Positions 24,861 to 37,529 of a stretch of 64,000 bases of DNA are shown piece by piece. The position numbers and the translations under genes were made by a program. Position 1 is the first letter of the stretch, and each line of letters opens with the position of its first letter. The stretch is from Struthidea cinerea (taxonomy: Eukaryota; Chordata; Aves; Passeriformes; Corcoracidae): positions 2,669,781-2,733,780 of the forward strand of contig VZTI01005559.1 of the NCBI GenBank assembly GCA_013397865.1, written 5' to 3'. The notes beneath the pieces were generated by a model. The model ran no database searches. It was not told the DNA's origin and was given only the letters and a program-made list of their open reading frames with translations.

Positions 24861-26615
24861 TACTGCTTTAGTGGGGCCTGTCACTGCTTCAGGGCTTCAG
24901 GACACGAGTTCTCCGGGATGCCTTCCTCCTGGCTAGTAGTGAATTTAGGGAGAAGGCTGGCAGGTCGCTGGGTGCGCATTTTGGCCCTTCCAAAGGGCGG
25001 TAATGCGCACCCTGTGTGAAGAGAAAGCTGGGAAGCGGAGTACATGGCAAGGGAGGCTTCAGCTGCAGCCCGTGGGAAATAAAGACGGTGTCGTTGTTGC
25101 AGAGAAACCAGATGTATTCATGAAGATGACAGACATGTACAAACAAAGCCTTAGTCTCCACCTCTGTGGATTGAGGGTCTGTCTGGAGTCCTTCAATGTG
25201 TGATAACAATGGCTGTGAGACACCCAAAGCACCACCTCTCTCCTCCCGTGAGCAGGGAGGGTATGATGCCAGTCAGAACCTGTGTTTTCCAACTTTGAGG
25301 TCACAGTCAGGCTCTCTGGGCAGTGGAGAGGGGCTGAGTGTGGTGCAGCGTGATTCTGAGCTCATGGGCATGTGTTTGGCTCTTTGGGATCTTAGTTACC
25401 TCAGTGTGGTTGAATGAACAAAATGGTTTTGTTGGGATGGTTTACAGGGACTGAATAGGTAGAACTTAATACAAATGAACAAGTTCTTGTATTTGAATAG
25501 CTATCAAGCCTCATATCCCTGCTTTTCAAACACTTGACTATCTTTTTCAAGAATTAACTATTTTTTCTGGCAGGTGGATCCAAAGAGAGAATTATTAAAG
25601 GGGGTTGGGGGAGGGATGTGTAGTAGATAAGAGCCCGAGAATGATGACACTCCTGTTTTCCCACTGCTCATTCTCAGCAGGACCTGCCTTCTGATTCTTG
25701 TTCCTCGAGCAGGTTCAGTGCTGGTCATTAAAACAGATCAGTAGGAACACTTGTCTTTGGGATTAAGGTCACAGCCAGAACAGGCAGATCATGGAGACAG
25801 GTTGATCACAGAGGCTTTCTGGTAGAACGAGAGGACTCTGAGGTGATAACACAGTAGTTTTGTTAGTACCTGCAGTGCCATACCCGAACTGCAGCCTCTC
25901 CTGTGTTGGGAGAGCTTCCGGAGCAGCCAGGGCCTGTGGCTGGACACAAAGCCAGCCCTCCAGATCTGCCCCAGCAAAAGGCAGGGAAAGCAAGCTGTGT
26001 GCATGGCCTGCTCCAGCAGAGCTGTGTGTTTGGAGTGCCTTTAGTGATGCCACGTGTGTGCGGAGTCCTGGGGGCGAGGGGTGTTGGTTTGCTACTTGGG
26101 TGAGTGGTTGTGTGCTTGGTGCCTCTCATTCAGCTGCCTCGGCCAAAACCTAGGATGCCTTTAACTTCTGGGTGGTGAAAACATACTTGCAGTTCCGATT
26201 CACGCTGAAGTTCTTGCAAAGGCAGCCTGGTAATGCAGCCTTTTGCTGGCAGCTCAGGGACAGCTGTCCTGGTTTCCACCAGCTGAGGGTCCCATCCCCT
26301 TTTGCTTGTGATAGAACAGCAGCCAGCTCTTACGTACCCCTTCCACCCCTCAAAGATACTTTGCATGCTCGCTGAATTTCATGGTGTTTCTAGAAACAGA
26401 GAGCAGCATGTAGGAGCTGAAGGAACCTGCCCCAGCTTATAACAGGTTATTGTTAGCACCGAGTGGGAGCAGAGTCTGGCTCTGATGATAGCTCCCACTT
26501 CTGTCTATTGTCACATCTGCACAGGCAGCAGCTCCAAAAGACATAAAACCAGGAGGAAGAAAGACGCCTCCTTTCTCCCTGGGTGAGGCTTTAATAATAG
26601 GAACACCAGGCCTGA
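24861..26615. other. Intergenic stretch between MCM5 promoter and HMOX1 3' end
   Basis: No exon-like frame with splice sites, RNA gene or recognisable repeat was seen. Short frames of up to about 97 codons show no family resemblance. Confidence 0.6.
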
Positions 26616-26631
26616 AGACTTTACATTGAAA

Positions 26632-26637
26632 TTTATT
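26632..26637 (-). terminator. HMOX1: HMOX1 polyadenylation signal AATAAA
   Basis: TTTATT on the plus strand, 577 nt past the HMOX1 stop. It implies a 3' UTR near 600 nt, similar to the mammalian gene. Inferred from motif and distance. Confidence 0.6.
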
Positions 26638-27213
26638 ATGTGTATAAATTATACAACCAGACAAGAATGACACTGTATCTTCAACAAACTGTCTTTTGCT
26701 TTTCAAAGACCAAAAATTATTGGACAAAGAATTAACAAAGACCTACTAGTGTCATATAAAACCGTCTGTAACCCATGGGAGCCATGTGGCTCTACAGAGA
26801 AAGTGATCACAGTATTATCTAGCAGTATAAAAAAACTGAGCAAACAGAGCTCCGAGGAGCTCCGTATTTCTGAGGAAAGACAGATGTCAAAGCTGTGCTT
26901 CTGATCCTGTATGCTTTTTGTAGGCACTCTGTAAAGCAACAACAGTTCTGGGCCATTGTTCTTAGCCTTTTCTACCCTTGGTTTTTGGTGATAAAGTTAG
27001 TCTCTGAGAAGAGCTCACACCAAGCACAGGAGAGACTTTGCCTGAACCCCCTTACAGCACTCTTTGATTTCTGGGGAGAAAAGTCTCCTAGTATTAGTGG
27101 CAGAACCAAGATCACAGTACCCAGTCAGGGGTAATTTCTCTCGCAAGGACTGGGAAAGGTGGATTAGTTCAGGTTGAGGGAAGTCACAAAGAGAAGATGA
27201 AGGTCCTGCTTTT

Positions 27214-30200
27214 TCACATGGCAAATAAGCCCACGGCGACTGTCATGGCGAGGAAGCTGAGCGCCACGATCCACCGCACCAGGGAAGCGGTGGGTGTTGT
27301 GTCTGTGTTTCTCACCTTTGTCCTCTCACTTTCTTTCCCAGCTGCTGGACCTAGATCAAATAGAGAGAAAAAGAAAATAAAGACAAGTGAGAAGAGATTG
27401 CAGCAAGAAGCTGCTAACATGCCACGTTTGCTCTGCCCAGTGCCAGAGCACACCCTGCTGGAGTCATCCAGGGAAGAAGGAGAAAGCCCAGAGCCCAGCT
27501 GGGAGAAACAGTGGCAGCAGGTTCTGCTCTGCCAGTGGAGAAGGGAAGCAGCAGGCTTGACCTGGGAATCACAAAGGCTTCCAGCCCCCCTGCCTGTAGG
27601 TGACTACCAGCCTCTTCCCTTGTCTCCTTACAGGCTTGTAAGTGCGCTGCCCAGCTCCATCAAACCCCTGATGTGTGCAGAAGACAGACAAATACTTAAG
27701 CCGGAATTTTAAAAGGCATTTTGTCTCGTATTTCTCATTGATTTAATTAGTTAGGCATCTAATGACCTTGAACAGTCTTCAGCACTCCAAGCAATTTTCG
27801 CAGTACAACTTCAGGATGGGATTACTCATCCAAAACCAAGTTTCTCTGAAAATCTTACTTGAATGCATGCATTGGGAAAGGAATGGCAAAGTTTCACAGA
27901 GAACCTTTAATGTCTTTCCCACAGAAGCTGCTTTAAGCTTCACTATCTAGAGATGCTTAAGGCATCTTAAGGAGATGCTTTTCATTCTGTGCCATGCCAA
28001 AACTGTGGTTCAATCCAGTATGCACTGAAAAATATCTCCATTTTAGTTTCAGAATGTGTAGGTCACAAGGGTTTTTTTAATTTGAATTGCATGTCATCAT
28101 GGAAACTACTCTGCTCTGTAAACATCTGAGCTCGCTCCTCACTCAGGTACGAGCCTGGCTTGCAAGCTGATTACATTCCACCATCCAGAGCAGTGATCAC
28201 TATAAACCCAGCACACTCTCTGGAGTGTTTTCAGTAAATACTTCTGGAAGGCAGGAAAATGATCAGAGGGAGATACAGTCCAAAAGGACAGGCTGCTGGA
28301 TAGGACTGTGTGTCCAGAAGAAACTTCTGTCAGCGTCACAGCACCACGGCTGATCTGCGGCACCCAAAATTGATGCCTTTTCTTCTGTGAAATCATTCCC
28401 TGTGGTGAATGAACCTTACATTTGTTAAAGCCCTAGAGGTGGAGAGAGGAGTCTCTTTTTGTAAAGCTTCCTCACTGACACTCTTTCTGGAGAGCCCACA
28501 TGTGTTTTCCTTGCTCCGTCATGTCTAGAAGAAGCTTTGCACACAGCAGTGCCTCTCCTTGCACTACCTGCTGATGGCTGGAGAAGAGATGGGGCAAGCA
28601 CCTCGTGCTCATTTCCCAATGGCTTTTACAAACAAGGACAGAGGAAGGGAGGAGAAGGAAACGAAGGAGCACTGTGAAGCACCTGCCCTTAGAAGTCTCT
28701 TACCGTGCTCATGTGATTTGTTGATGTTCCTCGTGCGAAGAAGCTCTGCTTTTGGCTGCACAGGGTGACCATTCTCCTGGCTCTTGGACACCAGCTCCTG
28801 CAGCGCCTCGAACACCTGAGAAGAAGGAACACTGTTTCATTATGTGGCCTCCTCTTGTTCTTTCACTGGACCCCTTGCCCCTTCTCCAGGCACTTAAGGA
28901 ACTGGAGGAAGACATGAGGCTTCAGTCCAAGTCTCCTGGCAAATTTTGCACAGAACAAAAGCTGCCTGTGAGGTCAAGAGGATGTCTCTCAGACTCCTTG
29001 TTCGCTTTACAGGTCCTCCTTGAAGCTTTCAGCTAAGGAGAAGGCTATTGCCTTTCCTTCTGATGGGAAGGAAAGCAAGGTACCTGTCACCTAGTCAGAG
29101 TCCACAGAGGACCTGTGGAACTTCACCACAGAGGCAGGACAGATAGTAGATGGTAATCCCCACTCTAGTTTGAGCCCTCATTCATATCTGAATAGTAGCA
29201 CATGGAAGAGACTGGATTCAAACACTAAGGGAGGGAGAAGAGCTTTTCAGAGACCACTGTTTTATTCGGCTGCCAGGTTGGAGAAGCATGGCCATCCAAC
29301 TCTGACCAGCTTGCCCTGATCCACAACTTCTCATAAGCTCCCCAGCAGAAATACTGGCCTTGTATTTCCCCTGCAGCTATTTCCTTGTTTGAGAGAGGAT
29401 GTGGGCTGGCAGGGCTGGCTGGTTGTTACTCACCTGTATATTTAACAGGAATGCTTTCTTGGCCTCCTCCATGACTCTTTTCTTAGTGGCAAGGTCCATC
29501 TCGAGAGCATTCATGCGGGAGCGATAGAGCTGCTTGAACTTGGTGGCGTTGGAGACCCCATCAAAGGTGAAGAAAGCTAGCCCTTCCCCAGTGCTGGGCA
29601 GCTGAAGGGCCTTCTGGGCAATTTTCTTCAGCACCTGCCCCCCTGACAGGTCTCCCAAATACCGAGTGTAGGCATGGGCCACCAGGAGCTCTGGCTCGTT
29701 CTTGCCTACGTAGTGGAGCCTCTCGACATATTTCCGAGTAGCCTCAGGATATGGGATCTCTTCCCTCCAGTTTCTGCCATAGAAGTACTTCAGGTCCTCC
29801 TCCAGGGCAGCTTTGCGGTGCAGCTCCGCCGGAAAATACACAGGGGCATAGACCGGATTGTTCTTGTTACGCTCAATCTCTTCCTCCAGAGCAGAGTAGA
29901 TGAAGTACAGGGATGCCGTAACCAGCTGAAAGGGAAGAAAGAGGATGAGCCACAGGTGCACCTGTTTGTCTTTCTCAAGTCTGTGGGAAAAATTGTACTA
30001 ACAAAAAAGGTACTTGTGGGCACACCCACTGTGAGTCATGAACATCTGTGATGTTGCATATTTCCCATGTGGAAAACAGAGTGCAAGGTACAGGCGAGCA
30101 CTGTTTAGCCTTTCCCCTTCTGCTTGAGGCAGCAATCAAGCCCTTTCCAGCAGGTATTGGTCTTACTGGCTCTCAAAGTCACTGCTTTGCCTTCAAGTTG

Positions 30201-32705
30201 AAGTTTTGCAGCTTGATGTCATGTAAACTGGAGCCCTGCTTAAGCATTCCTGGTCCCTTCCCATTCCCTCAGTCAATAGAGAGGGTATTCCCAAAGGTAT
30301 CCTTTCTGGTACATTGTTCAAATTTGAATGCTCCAAAATGTGGCTTCCTTTTGTGGGGCCTTGTGAGATGATGACACACCCTGGTTATTTTTCAACGTAT
30401 TCATCCTGTCAGCATCCCACCATCCTGGGGACTGAGGCACCACCACTCTGCTCACTCAGGCATGCAAGTGGGGTTGCCTCCTCAGTTGCCCCAGGGAGAC
30501 AAGATAAAAGGGAGCTGGAAGCACAGCCTGCCTCTGAAAGATGCCTTTGTGAAGGAGTGCTGTGAGGCTGTGTTCTCCCCTCTATTTTGAAACCATTGTT
30601 GTTGTTGTTTTTCCCAGTTTATGCGATACTTTCTTCTATCTGCCAGCTTTTCCACGTGGTCTGAGACAATATAGCTGTGTTCTTTCCTTCTCCAGGCATT
30701 CTGTTTTCAGAGGCTGTTACACCTACACCACCCCTTCCTTACCCTGGGACCCCTTGTGAGCAGCAAAGGGTAAAAGGTGAAGGTGTTGCAGTACGGGTGA
30801 GTCAGGTTTGGGGAGGGGGGATTGTGCTGCTCACAGGAGAGAAAGCAGTTTCCTTTCTCACAAAGCAAGTCAGTTCTGCAGGGAAAGAGTTCCTGTTTCA
30901 ACCTTTCCCCACTGTGCCAGCAAACAGGACTTTGATAAGCACACGGGCAGTGACTGGTTGTGGAAACAAATATCCACCATCTGGGGAGTCGCGTAGCAGG
31001 GCAGATATATAGGTCTGCCAAGAGAGTAAACAAAAACAGAGTTTTTTTAAACAGTAACCTGTTACCCAGCTTACTGGAAAAGAAACAAAATATGGGAACA
31101 TTGCCTTACAAATTAAGCAAAAATATAGCTCAACTGATTGTTTTCAGAGGCAGGGAGTGATTTAATGAGAATGGCTTTTTAAAACTTGTTAATTTTTAAA
31201 GTTCATGTCCCATCTCGTTCCCGTGACAGCATGTAAAAATCATCTAAGAAACAAAGTTTTATTCCTGAAGGTCCTTTTACACTCTTGCCTGTCTCAAAGT
31301 TCACTGCCTAACCAATGCCACATTTCTAACAGCAGGAACTCAGCATCTGAGACTGAATTTATGCTTGACTAAGTATTCTGAATGTCACCTGTCAGAAATA
31401 AGTAGTCTCTTTCCTACTTTTGTGGATTTATTTTCCAAGGAACAATTGAATAACAAAGTAATTAAGCCACAGGTTGGATCAGTAGCTGTTATTTGCAAGT
31501 TCATGTGTCACATCCTATAGTCTCTCAGGAATTTATGGCCCAGGTGTTTGCTTTGGTTTTGCTCATGGCTTTGTTATGTGGCTCACATCCCAGGAATTGT
31601 ATCTAGCCAGGTTAGGCTAATATGTGGAAATGTTTCTCTTTTATCTTGAAAAAAGCAACAGGCTCCTGCTTGTTAGCAGCAGACACGGATTGCTCAAACT
31701 CAGTCTGCTTTTGAGTTATTGTTCATGATCTCAGCTGTGGTATAACTCAAGTGACAATGCAAAGTTCAGTGCCAGCAATGATCCCACATCCTCACTTTCT
31801 CACCATCCCATCATTATTTCTAGCTGCAGCTGCCTAGAGTGTTGTAAATATAGAATTCCCCCTCTTTTGGGCATTTCAGCTGCTCAAGTATCTGAACGTA
31901 GTTCTATCTGCATTAACCATCACTGGCAATAATTAACATGCAGGCATTTATGAAGAAAGAGAAAAGCAATAGCATTAGTCCCATCAACCCCTCTGTCCTT
32001 TTTCTCCTGTTTCAGCTTGGCTGCCCATCCTGATATGCACAGTCCTTCCCCACCTTCTGCAAGGGGAGGCAGTAAGACCTCAGGGTGCAGGAGTTTGATG
32101 TTTTTAACCTTTTTCATAGGAGATGCTGATACCAGCATCATGTCCCCATCCTCCCCGCTTTAGTGCCCTCACAGCCCATCTGATCTAACTGGTGAGGAAA
32201 TCCCATCCCCAAGCAATGCTGCTGTGAAGTACCTTAAACTCCTGGAGTGACACCTGCCCTTTTTGGAAATTCCTCATGAACGGTGTGTTCTCTGCCTGCT
32301 CGTGCACCTCCTTGGTAGCTTCCTTCAACAGTTCTGACAGGTCTGTGGACATTCTGGGGAAGAACAGTGAAACAGGTATTAGTGCTGTCTGCTCTGACAA
32401 AATAGATCTTAGCTCTCCGGGACAAAAGGGGGAGCCGGGGATGGCAGAAAAAGGAGCAGAGCATCCCCGAGAGCTGTGAATGGGAACCAGAGAGCACCAG
32501 CTTTCCACACACTGTCCCGAGCAAGGAAGACTGACAGACTCCATCCAGAGGTGAAAGCAGCAGCACGCCTTTCCCTGCAGAGCAGGAACAGGAACAGCAT
32601 GCCTAAAAGCAAGGGGAGAAACACAACACTCCCCTGGCAAAGCGCTTCCCTCTCATTCCCGTCCCGCTCTCACCTTTCGGAGCTGTGTGACTGGGAAGTT
32701 TCCAT
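27214..32705 (-). CDS. HMOX1: Heme oxygenase 1, 5 coding exons, complete
   Basis: Inducible ER-membrane enzyme that cleaves heme to biliverdin, CO and ferrous iron, using electrons from cytochrome P450 reductase. Coding exons: 32674-32705, 32233-32353, 29434-29925 (492 nt), 28704-28815, 27214-27350. They sum to 894 nt, or 297 residues plus TGA, against about 296 recalled for chicken. The start METSQSHSSER fits the avian N-terminus; an in-frame Met12 in exon 2 is a possible internal start. Visible hallmarks: proximal heme ligand His28 (human His25 equivalent) in KEVHEQAENTPFM; distal-helix signature GDLSGGQ at 142-148, including the catalytic Asp143; a C-terminal hydrophobic anchor at about 276-297. 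All junctions are GT-AG and in phase. HMOX1 is preferred over HMOX2 because the Cys-Pro heme regulatory motifs of HMOX2 are absent and synteny with MCM5 and TOM1 fits. Confidence 0.98.
30596..30612. repeat. Short (TTG)n microsatellite in HMOX1 intron 2
   Basis: Five tandem TTG units followed by a T run, between HMOX1 exons 2 and 3. Confidence 0.7.
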
Positions 32706-32797
32706 GTTTCTCCACGTCGTTTCACTCCCCTGCTTCCCTGCTGTTGCTCGTGCTTTCCTCCTTCCTTCCTGCTCCCAGGACAGCGAAGCTCTGAGCT
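32706..32797 (-). other. HMOX1: HMOX1 5' UTR (inferred)
   Basis: The stretch between the HMOX1 ATG and the start site predicted 25-30 nt downstream of the TATA box. No intron is apparent, giving a leader of about 90 nt. The exact start is not determined. Confidence 0.5.
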
Positions 32798-32821
32798 GGG
32801 CAGCCTGACTCCCACATCCAG

Positions 32822-32843
32822 CTTTATACTGCCAGGCCACGTG
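32822..32843 (-). promoter_or_regulatory. HMOX1: HMOX1 core promoter: TATA box and CACGTG E-box
   Basis: Read on the minus strand, TATAAAG occupies 32822-32828 and a canonical E-box CACGTG lies at 32838-32843, just upstream. A TATA box with a nearby USF-type E-box is the known arrangement of the mammalian HMOX1 proximal promoter. The start site is expected near 32795. Confidence 0.75.
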
Positions 32844-34202
32844 AGCAGCGAACCGCTGACCTCAGTGTGAGTACAAACTTCTTGCAACACAGCAGCACTT
32901 CCCTTCCCAGCCTGGCTGTCACCCTCTCCTGGCCTGCAGCCCCAAGCAACCAGAAGGAAGTCACCTGATGCATCTTGATAACTAAGCACAAACAAGAGGA
33001 TGTCCAGAAACTTCTCTTTTAAGGGTGCCTGGCTCTGTAACCCTTTCAGTGCCTTGCCCGTGGCAGGCAGAGCCCGGCTACTGCAAGAGGTGCTCGTTGT
33101 CCTGGAGACAGTGGGGTTGGACAAGAAGGGTGGATTTGCAGGGGATTTAGTGGATTTAGTGCCTGGGGCAGGGAGAGCAGCCTCCTCTCCCTACACCCCA
33201 ATCTGTGTCCCCTGCACCCTTCCTGGAGAGCTAATCCAGCACTCGCCCTCACCTGCTCTAGCACAGCTCAGGTATAAGCATCTTACCTCCCATGGCCGTG
33301 CACACGCATGCACCAGCTCTGGCCTGCAGGTGCCAGAACTGCCCTTGTGCAGTTCCCCCTTGCCCTTGGCACTGAGCAGCAAACCCTGTCAGTGTGCACA
33401 GAGCCAACACAGGTGTGCCAGCGCTGATGCGCAGCGAAATCTATTCCATGCTCTCTTGCTTGTGGAAACAATGGCATCTGATTTGTTTGACAGCTGGCTC
33501 CTGTTGGCACCACAGCAGCGTGCAGGGCACTTTAGGAAAATAGCACTCCATCTCCTAGATACCCAGAAGGCTGGGGGAGCTGAAAAGATACCATACAGGA
33601 CTTGGGGGAAACTGAGGGAGTCTGCAGAGACTTTCAAAGGCACGTAATTTCTCTGATGTGGGAAAAGAGTTGGACATGGTGCTTCTGCCAGTAGCTGTTG
33701 CTCTGCTGGGTTTTTTTGATAAAGTGGTCCGTGAAGCAGCCAACAAATGAAGCTGGGCCCTTCTTTCCCACCTGTAGCTATGCTGGACGCTGGGCTAGCA
33801 GGGATAGATGATTCATTGGCTAGCTGTGCTTCAGAAAAGCACACATTTTTGCTCAGCCCAAAAGAGCAGGGCACTTAGAGCCACCATTCCCCTGCTGCTG
33901 TGGGTGTGAGAAAGTCCCTGACACAGTTGTGCAGGAGGTGGCGGGGAGGCAGAGCCTGGGGTGGAAGGAGAAGGACTGTGGCATCTGCTGTCCCTCTGCA
34001 GCCAGTCCCCTCTGTGGATGCTGCCATCCAAGCCAGCGCCTCGCATGTCTCCGTGTCACTGCACCCACACCAGCCCCAGCAGGGTTGGGGGCTGTAGGTT
34101 AGAAAGCTCTTCTGGAAAAAATATGCTTCCTCGCTTCTTTTTTTGACTCCAGCAGACATCTGGCTTGCAGCGTTCAGGAAGGATTACTCAGCGTTCCCAT
34201 CC

Positions 34203-34212
34203 TGACTCAGCC
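34203..34212. promoter_or_regulatory. AP-1/ARE-like site TGACTCAGCC
   Basis: A one-mismatch stress-response element about 1.4 kb upstream of the inferred HMOX1 start. The position fits the AP-1 elements I recall being described for the avian gene, but function here is inferred. Confidence 0.4.
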
Positions 34213-36011
34213 AGACTTTTCCTGTCTTGCTTTTGTCTTTTAAAGCAACAGCGCACACTGACAAAAAACGGACACATTCCACTCCTACCCCCATGCCACT
34301 GCAGACAACTTGCTTGCTTTTCTGTAAGGTAAAATAAATGTATCAGGGTGTCTGAATCTTCAAAGCAAGTGTAACAATGCCCCAAACATCTCCTGAGAGT
34401 GCAGAGTCCATGTGTAGAGCAGAGAGTGGCATGGCCAGTGCCTCCTGGAAACATTGATACCAGTTTGCCCCAGGGATGGCCCCAAAATGAATGCTTCCCT
34501 CTGGCATAACTCCTTGTTTTCTGTCATTTTCAGTGAGTCCTAATCTGACAGGGGAAGCTGGAGCACAATTTGAACCTCTAGCTCTAGTGGAGGGAAGTAG
34601 GAAACATATGAGAATTACATGAGGATAAGATTTATATTATGAGCATATTACTCATTTTGTGAAATCATATGAAAAAAATCCAGTCCTCAAGCCCTGTCCT
34701 TCCTTCCACCTGCAGCCCTAGCAATGCACCCAGTTCTTCCCCAAGGATTTTCTGGGTGCTTTCAAGCCAATGACTTTGTCCCCAGCCTGCCTGCCTGCCT
34801 TGTTCCAAGTAGCTGCATACTTGGAGGCCCTATAAAGGATGTATCCAAAAGTCCTTCTCCTTTTCATCCAGGATTGTGGTAGGTCTGAATGAGACTAGGG
34901 GGAAGAAAGAGAGGGTCTAGTCATGTTGCTACCGTTCCAGGTAGGTTTTCTGCCCCAGGAGCAGTACCTCCTCTGGATCATGGGGCTTTGCCTTCCCCTG
35001 GGCAGGTCACAAGAGATGCAGCTCACCTCTGCCAGGAGATTTGCAAAGGTGCAGACAAGCAAGCCATGCCCCATAAGTGATTTATGCTGTCTGATCTCTC
35101 GCTGATTTGGGTTTCTTGGGATGGGGCAGCTGTGAGACTGAGCCTAGTTCTCTGGACAGACCCAAATGCCCTGCAGCAAGATGGAACGAGAACTGAAAGT
35201 GGGGTGTCATCATCTTTGCCGTTGCTGGCCTGGAGCATTTCTGGCCCCATCCAGTGTTCTGCAGCAAGGACTTGAATTGCTTCTGCTGTGCTGTTGCTTT
35301 ATGGTGGGGGGAAGGTCAGTGACACCGGGTGAGCCAGTGTGCCAGCAGGGATTTGTGAGGGCCATCTCTTCCTCAAAGAGAGCTTTGGAAGTTGACACTT
35401 GAGAGCAATGAACGAGGAAGGAGGTGTGTGCTTTTTAGTGGAAGGAGCAAACTGGCTCCCAGAGCAGAGTGGGCCATGGGAAATCAGAGGCCAGCCTGCA
35501 TCCAGGTCAGTAGAAAATTTTGCTTGAATATCACTGAAGTGTCAGAGCTGTGGTCTCCACAGTGCCTGCCAGAGGTCCTGCTGTCTCCTGCTCTTCCAGC
35601 GAGCTGTGGCTGGGTGGTGCCAGAGCTACTCACTGTGAGGACACCAGCAAAACTGCCCAGGGGATTTCTAGCAAAGATGAATAAAGTAGCCTCAGGCAAG
35701 AAGATATTTACAAAAATTCCTGCTGGGCTTAAAAGCCTGTCTGCACATCCCAGCCCCTGAGAAAATGCTTAGTCATGAGATGGGAGATGAATGGTTAAAA
35801 ACAACAGAAAGTTATTGAGGGGTCAGTGTTTCCATGTGGAACAGGGGAGTGGGGAATTTTCTCCTCTTTGTACATTAACAGCCTATTTTGCCAGTAGATT
35901 TATGGCCAGAAGTATCTAGTTACACAGGCAGTCACGGGATGCAAAGTCAGCTCTCCTGAGTCCCTTGTGGGTAGCGCTGTTCCACGCTGGGCTCTGGCAG
36001 GCAGCTCCCAG

Positions 36012-36033
36012 CAGCTCAGCTCAGCTCAGCTCG
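36012..36033. repeat. Short (AGCTC)n microsatellite
   Basis: About four tandem pentamer units (CAGCT/CAGCT...) ending in GGCTTGGC, in the HMOX1 upstream region. Of minor size. Confidence 0.7.
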
Positions 36034-36141
36034 GCTTGGCTTGCGTGGGGTAAACCAGCCTTAGGCAGCTCAGAGGGGCTGATGGGCTCTCTCAAACCAT
36101 GACACAGCAAAATGCAGCTGCCTGGTTTGCACTCAGAAAGC

Positions 36142-36150
36142 TGACTCAGT
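36142..36150. promoter_or_regulatory. AP-1/ARE-like site TGACTCAGT
   Basis: An AP-1 consensus core about 3.35 kb upstream of the inferred HMOX1 start. It could belong to the upstream control region, but a single core site also occurs by chance. Confidence 0.4.
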
Positions 36151-37419
36151 AACCAGGATTTGCTGTGTAATGGTAGGGGAAAAAGGAGTTATGATAACTG
36201 CTTAAAATGACTTGCTGTAGGAAGGAGTCCATGCTGGAGTATACAGGGATACCCTGTGTGCTAGTTTGTGTTTATCAAAGGGAGATTACCTCTCCCAGCC
36301 CTGCCTTGGCAGAACTGACTGTGCTCACTGCTCTCTCAGCATCCAAAAATCCCAGTCTCGATCAAAGATATGGGTGGAAAAAAAGGAGGTCAAGAGTCCA
36401 ATGCACTGGAAATCCCTATTGGGAGCTCAGGCACTGAAGCTGTTCATGGGGCTGGCACTGCTGGTACCTTTGGAGGGTTGAATAGCCAGGCATGGCTGTG
36501 CTAGGTAAACCCCACACACAGGAACCCCAGAAAATGGTGTGGTGGGAGATGGAGGCACAGACAGATTTCTCAGGATAAATGAACCAGCATGACAAAAATA
36601 GGAAATGCAGATTACAATACATATTTTCATAGATGTGTGGGTATACGTGTGCTGTAGCACCCTGGTGTCTCCAGCACAGAGCTACGAGCAAGGAGAGAGT
36701 CTGGGCTGTCTGGAAACAAAGCGGGGAGAAGGAGGAGAACAGCACAAGCACCCTGTACGGCATGTGCCTGACCAGAGTCGGGCAGCGACCTAAAACGCAC
36801 AGCAGGTCTCCAGGTTATGGGTACACTGGGCTGAAATTTTGGGGGAGGGTGCATAGGGCCCACCACACTTCCTAGAGTCTTGGTGGCCATGGGAATCAAT
36901 CCTATGTCCAGCTAAGAGCTGCTTTGGCAGCCAAGTGGAGGTGTGGAAGGGAGCAGGGCAGAGTTAGCAAATAAAAATCCCATTCTATGAAAGTGTTTCA
37001 CTCAGTGCTGCTGCCTCCTTTGTTTCAGTGCCACAACCGTGGAAAACAGAGTGTACCGTGACTGCGAGACAGAACAAACCGTGAAACTTTGGATTTGAAA
37101 AAATACACGTATGCAACAAGGAGGACCTTGTACCACACCGCTCACACCCCTTTCTCAGGAGAAGGAGGAACTGGAAGCCAAGTTTTGCACAGAAAGTGAG
37201 ACGCAAGTCCCCCCTCTCTGCAAGGTTTCCAAACAACCTCTGCGTGGTTCCCTGCTCCAGGCTATAGGAGAAATGCCGGGCCGCAGGAAGGGGCTGTTTC
37301 TGGAGATTTCTCCAGTTGTCCGGAGCAGCGGGACCGGGGCCAGGAGCAGCAGCTGCAATCTCAGCGCTGCCGACGGACCGCCCTGCCATAAACAGCCTCA
37401 CGTGGAGCCCGCTCCGCCG

Positions 37420-37525
37420 TGACTCAGCAAAGAGCCCCTCGCGCAGCCTTTACTCAGCAATCGCGGCCGCCCGCCCTGACCGTGACTCAGCAGGACGCCC
37501 ACGCTGGGAAAAGGGTGACTCAGCA
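37420..37525. promoter_or_regulatory. HMOX1 distal enhancer: cluster of four ARE/MARE (StRE) elements
   Basis: Three perfect TGACTCAGCA elements at 37420-37429, 37483-37492 and 37516-37525, and a one-mismatch TTACTCAGCA at 37450-37459, all in the same orientation within 106 bp of GC-rich sequence. This decamer is the stress-response element bound by NRF2-small MAF and repressed by heme-sensitive BACH1. The cluster lies about 4.7 kb upstream of the inferred HMOX1 start, comparable to the E1 enhancer of mammals, so HMOX1 is the likely target. TOM1's 3' end is about 5.5 kb to the right. Confidence 0.85.
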
Positions 37526-37529
37526 CTAG

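Noticed and set aside
24023..24884. Open frames of 270-285 codons over the MCM5 promoter
   Set aside because: They read the GATCCC repeat as dipeptide runs and cross 94 N. Only the MSGFDDPGIYY frame at 24093-24259 is a real exon.
27214..32705. HMOX2 instead of HMOX1
   Set aside because: The Cys-Pro heme regulatory motifs of HMOX2 are absent, the N-terminus is short, and the locus lies between TOM1 and MCM5.
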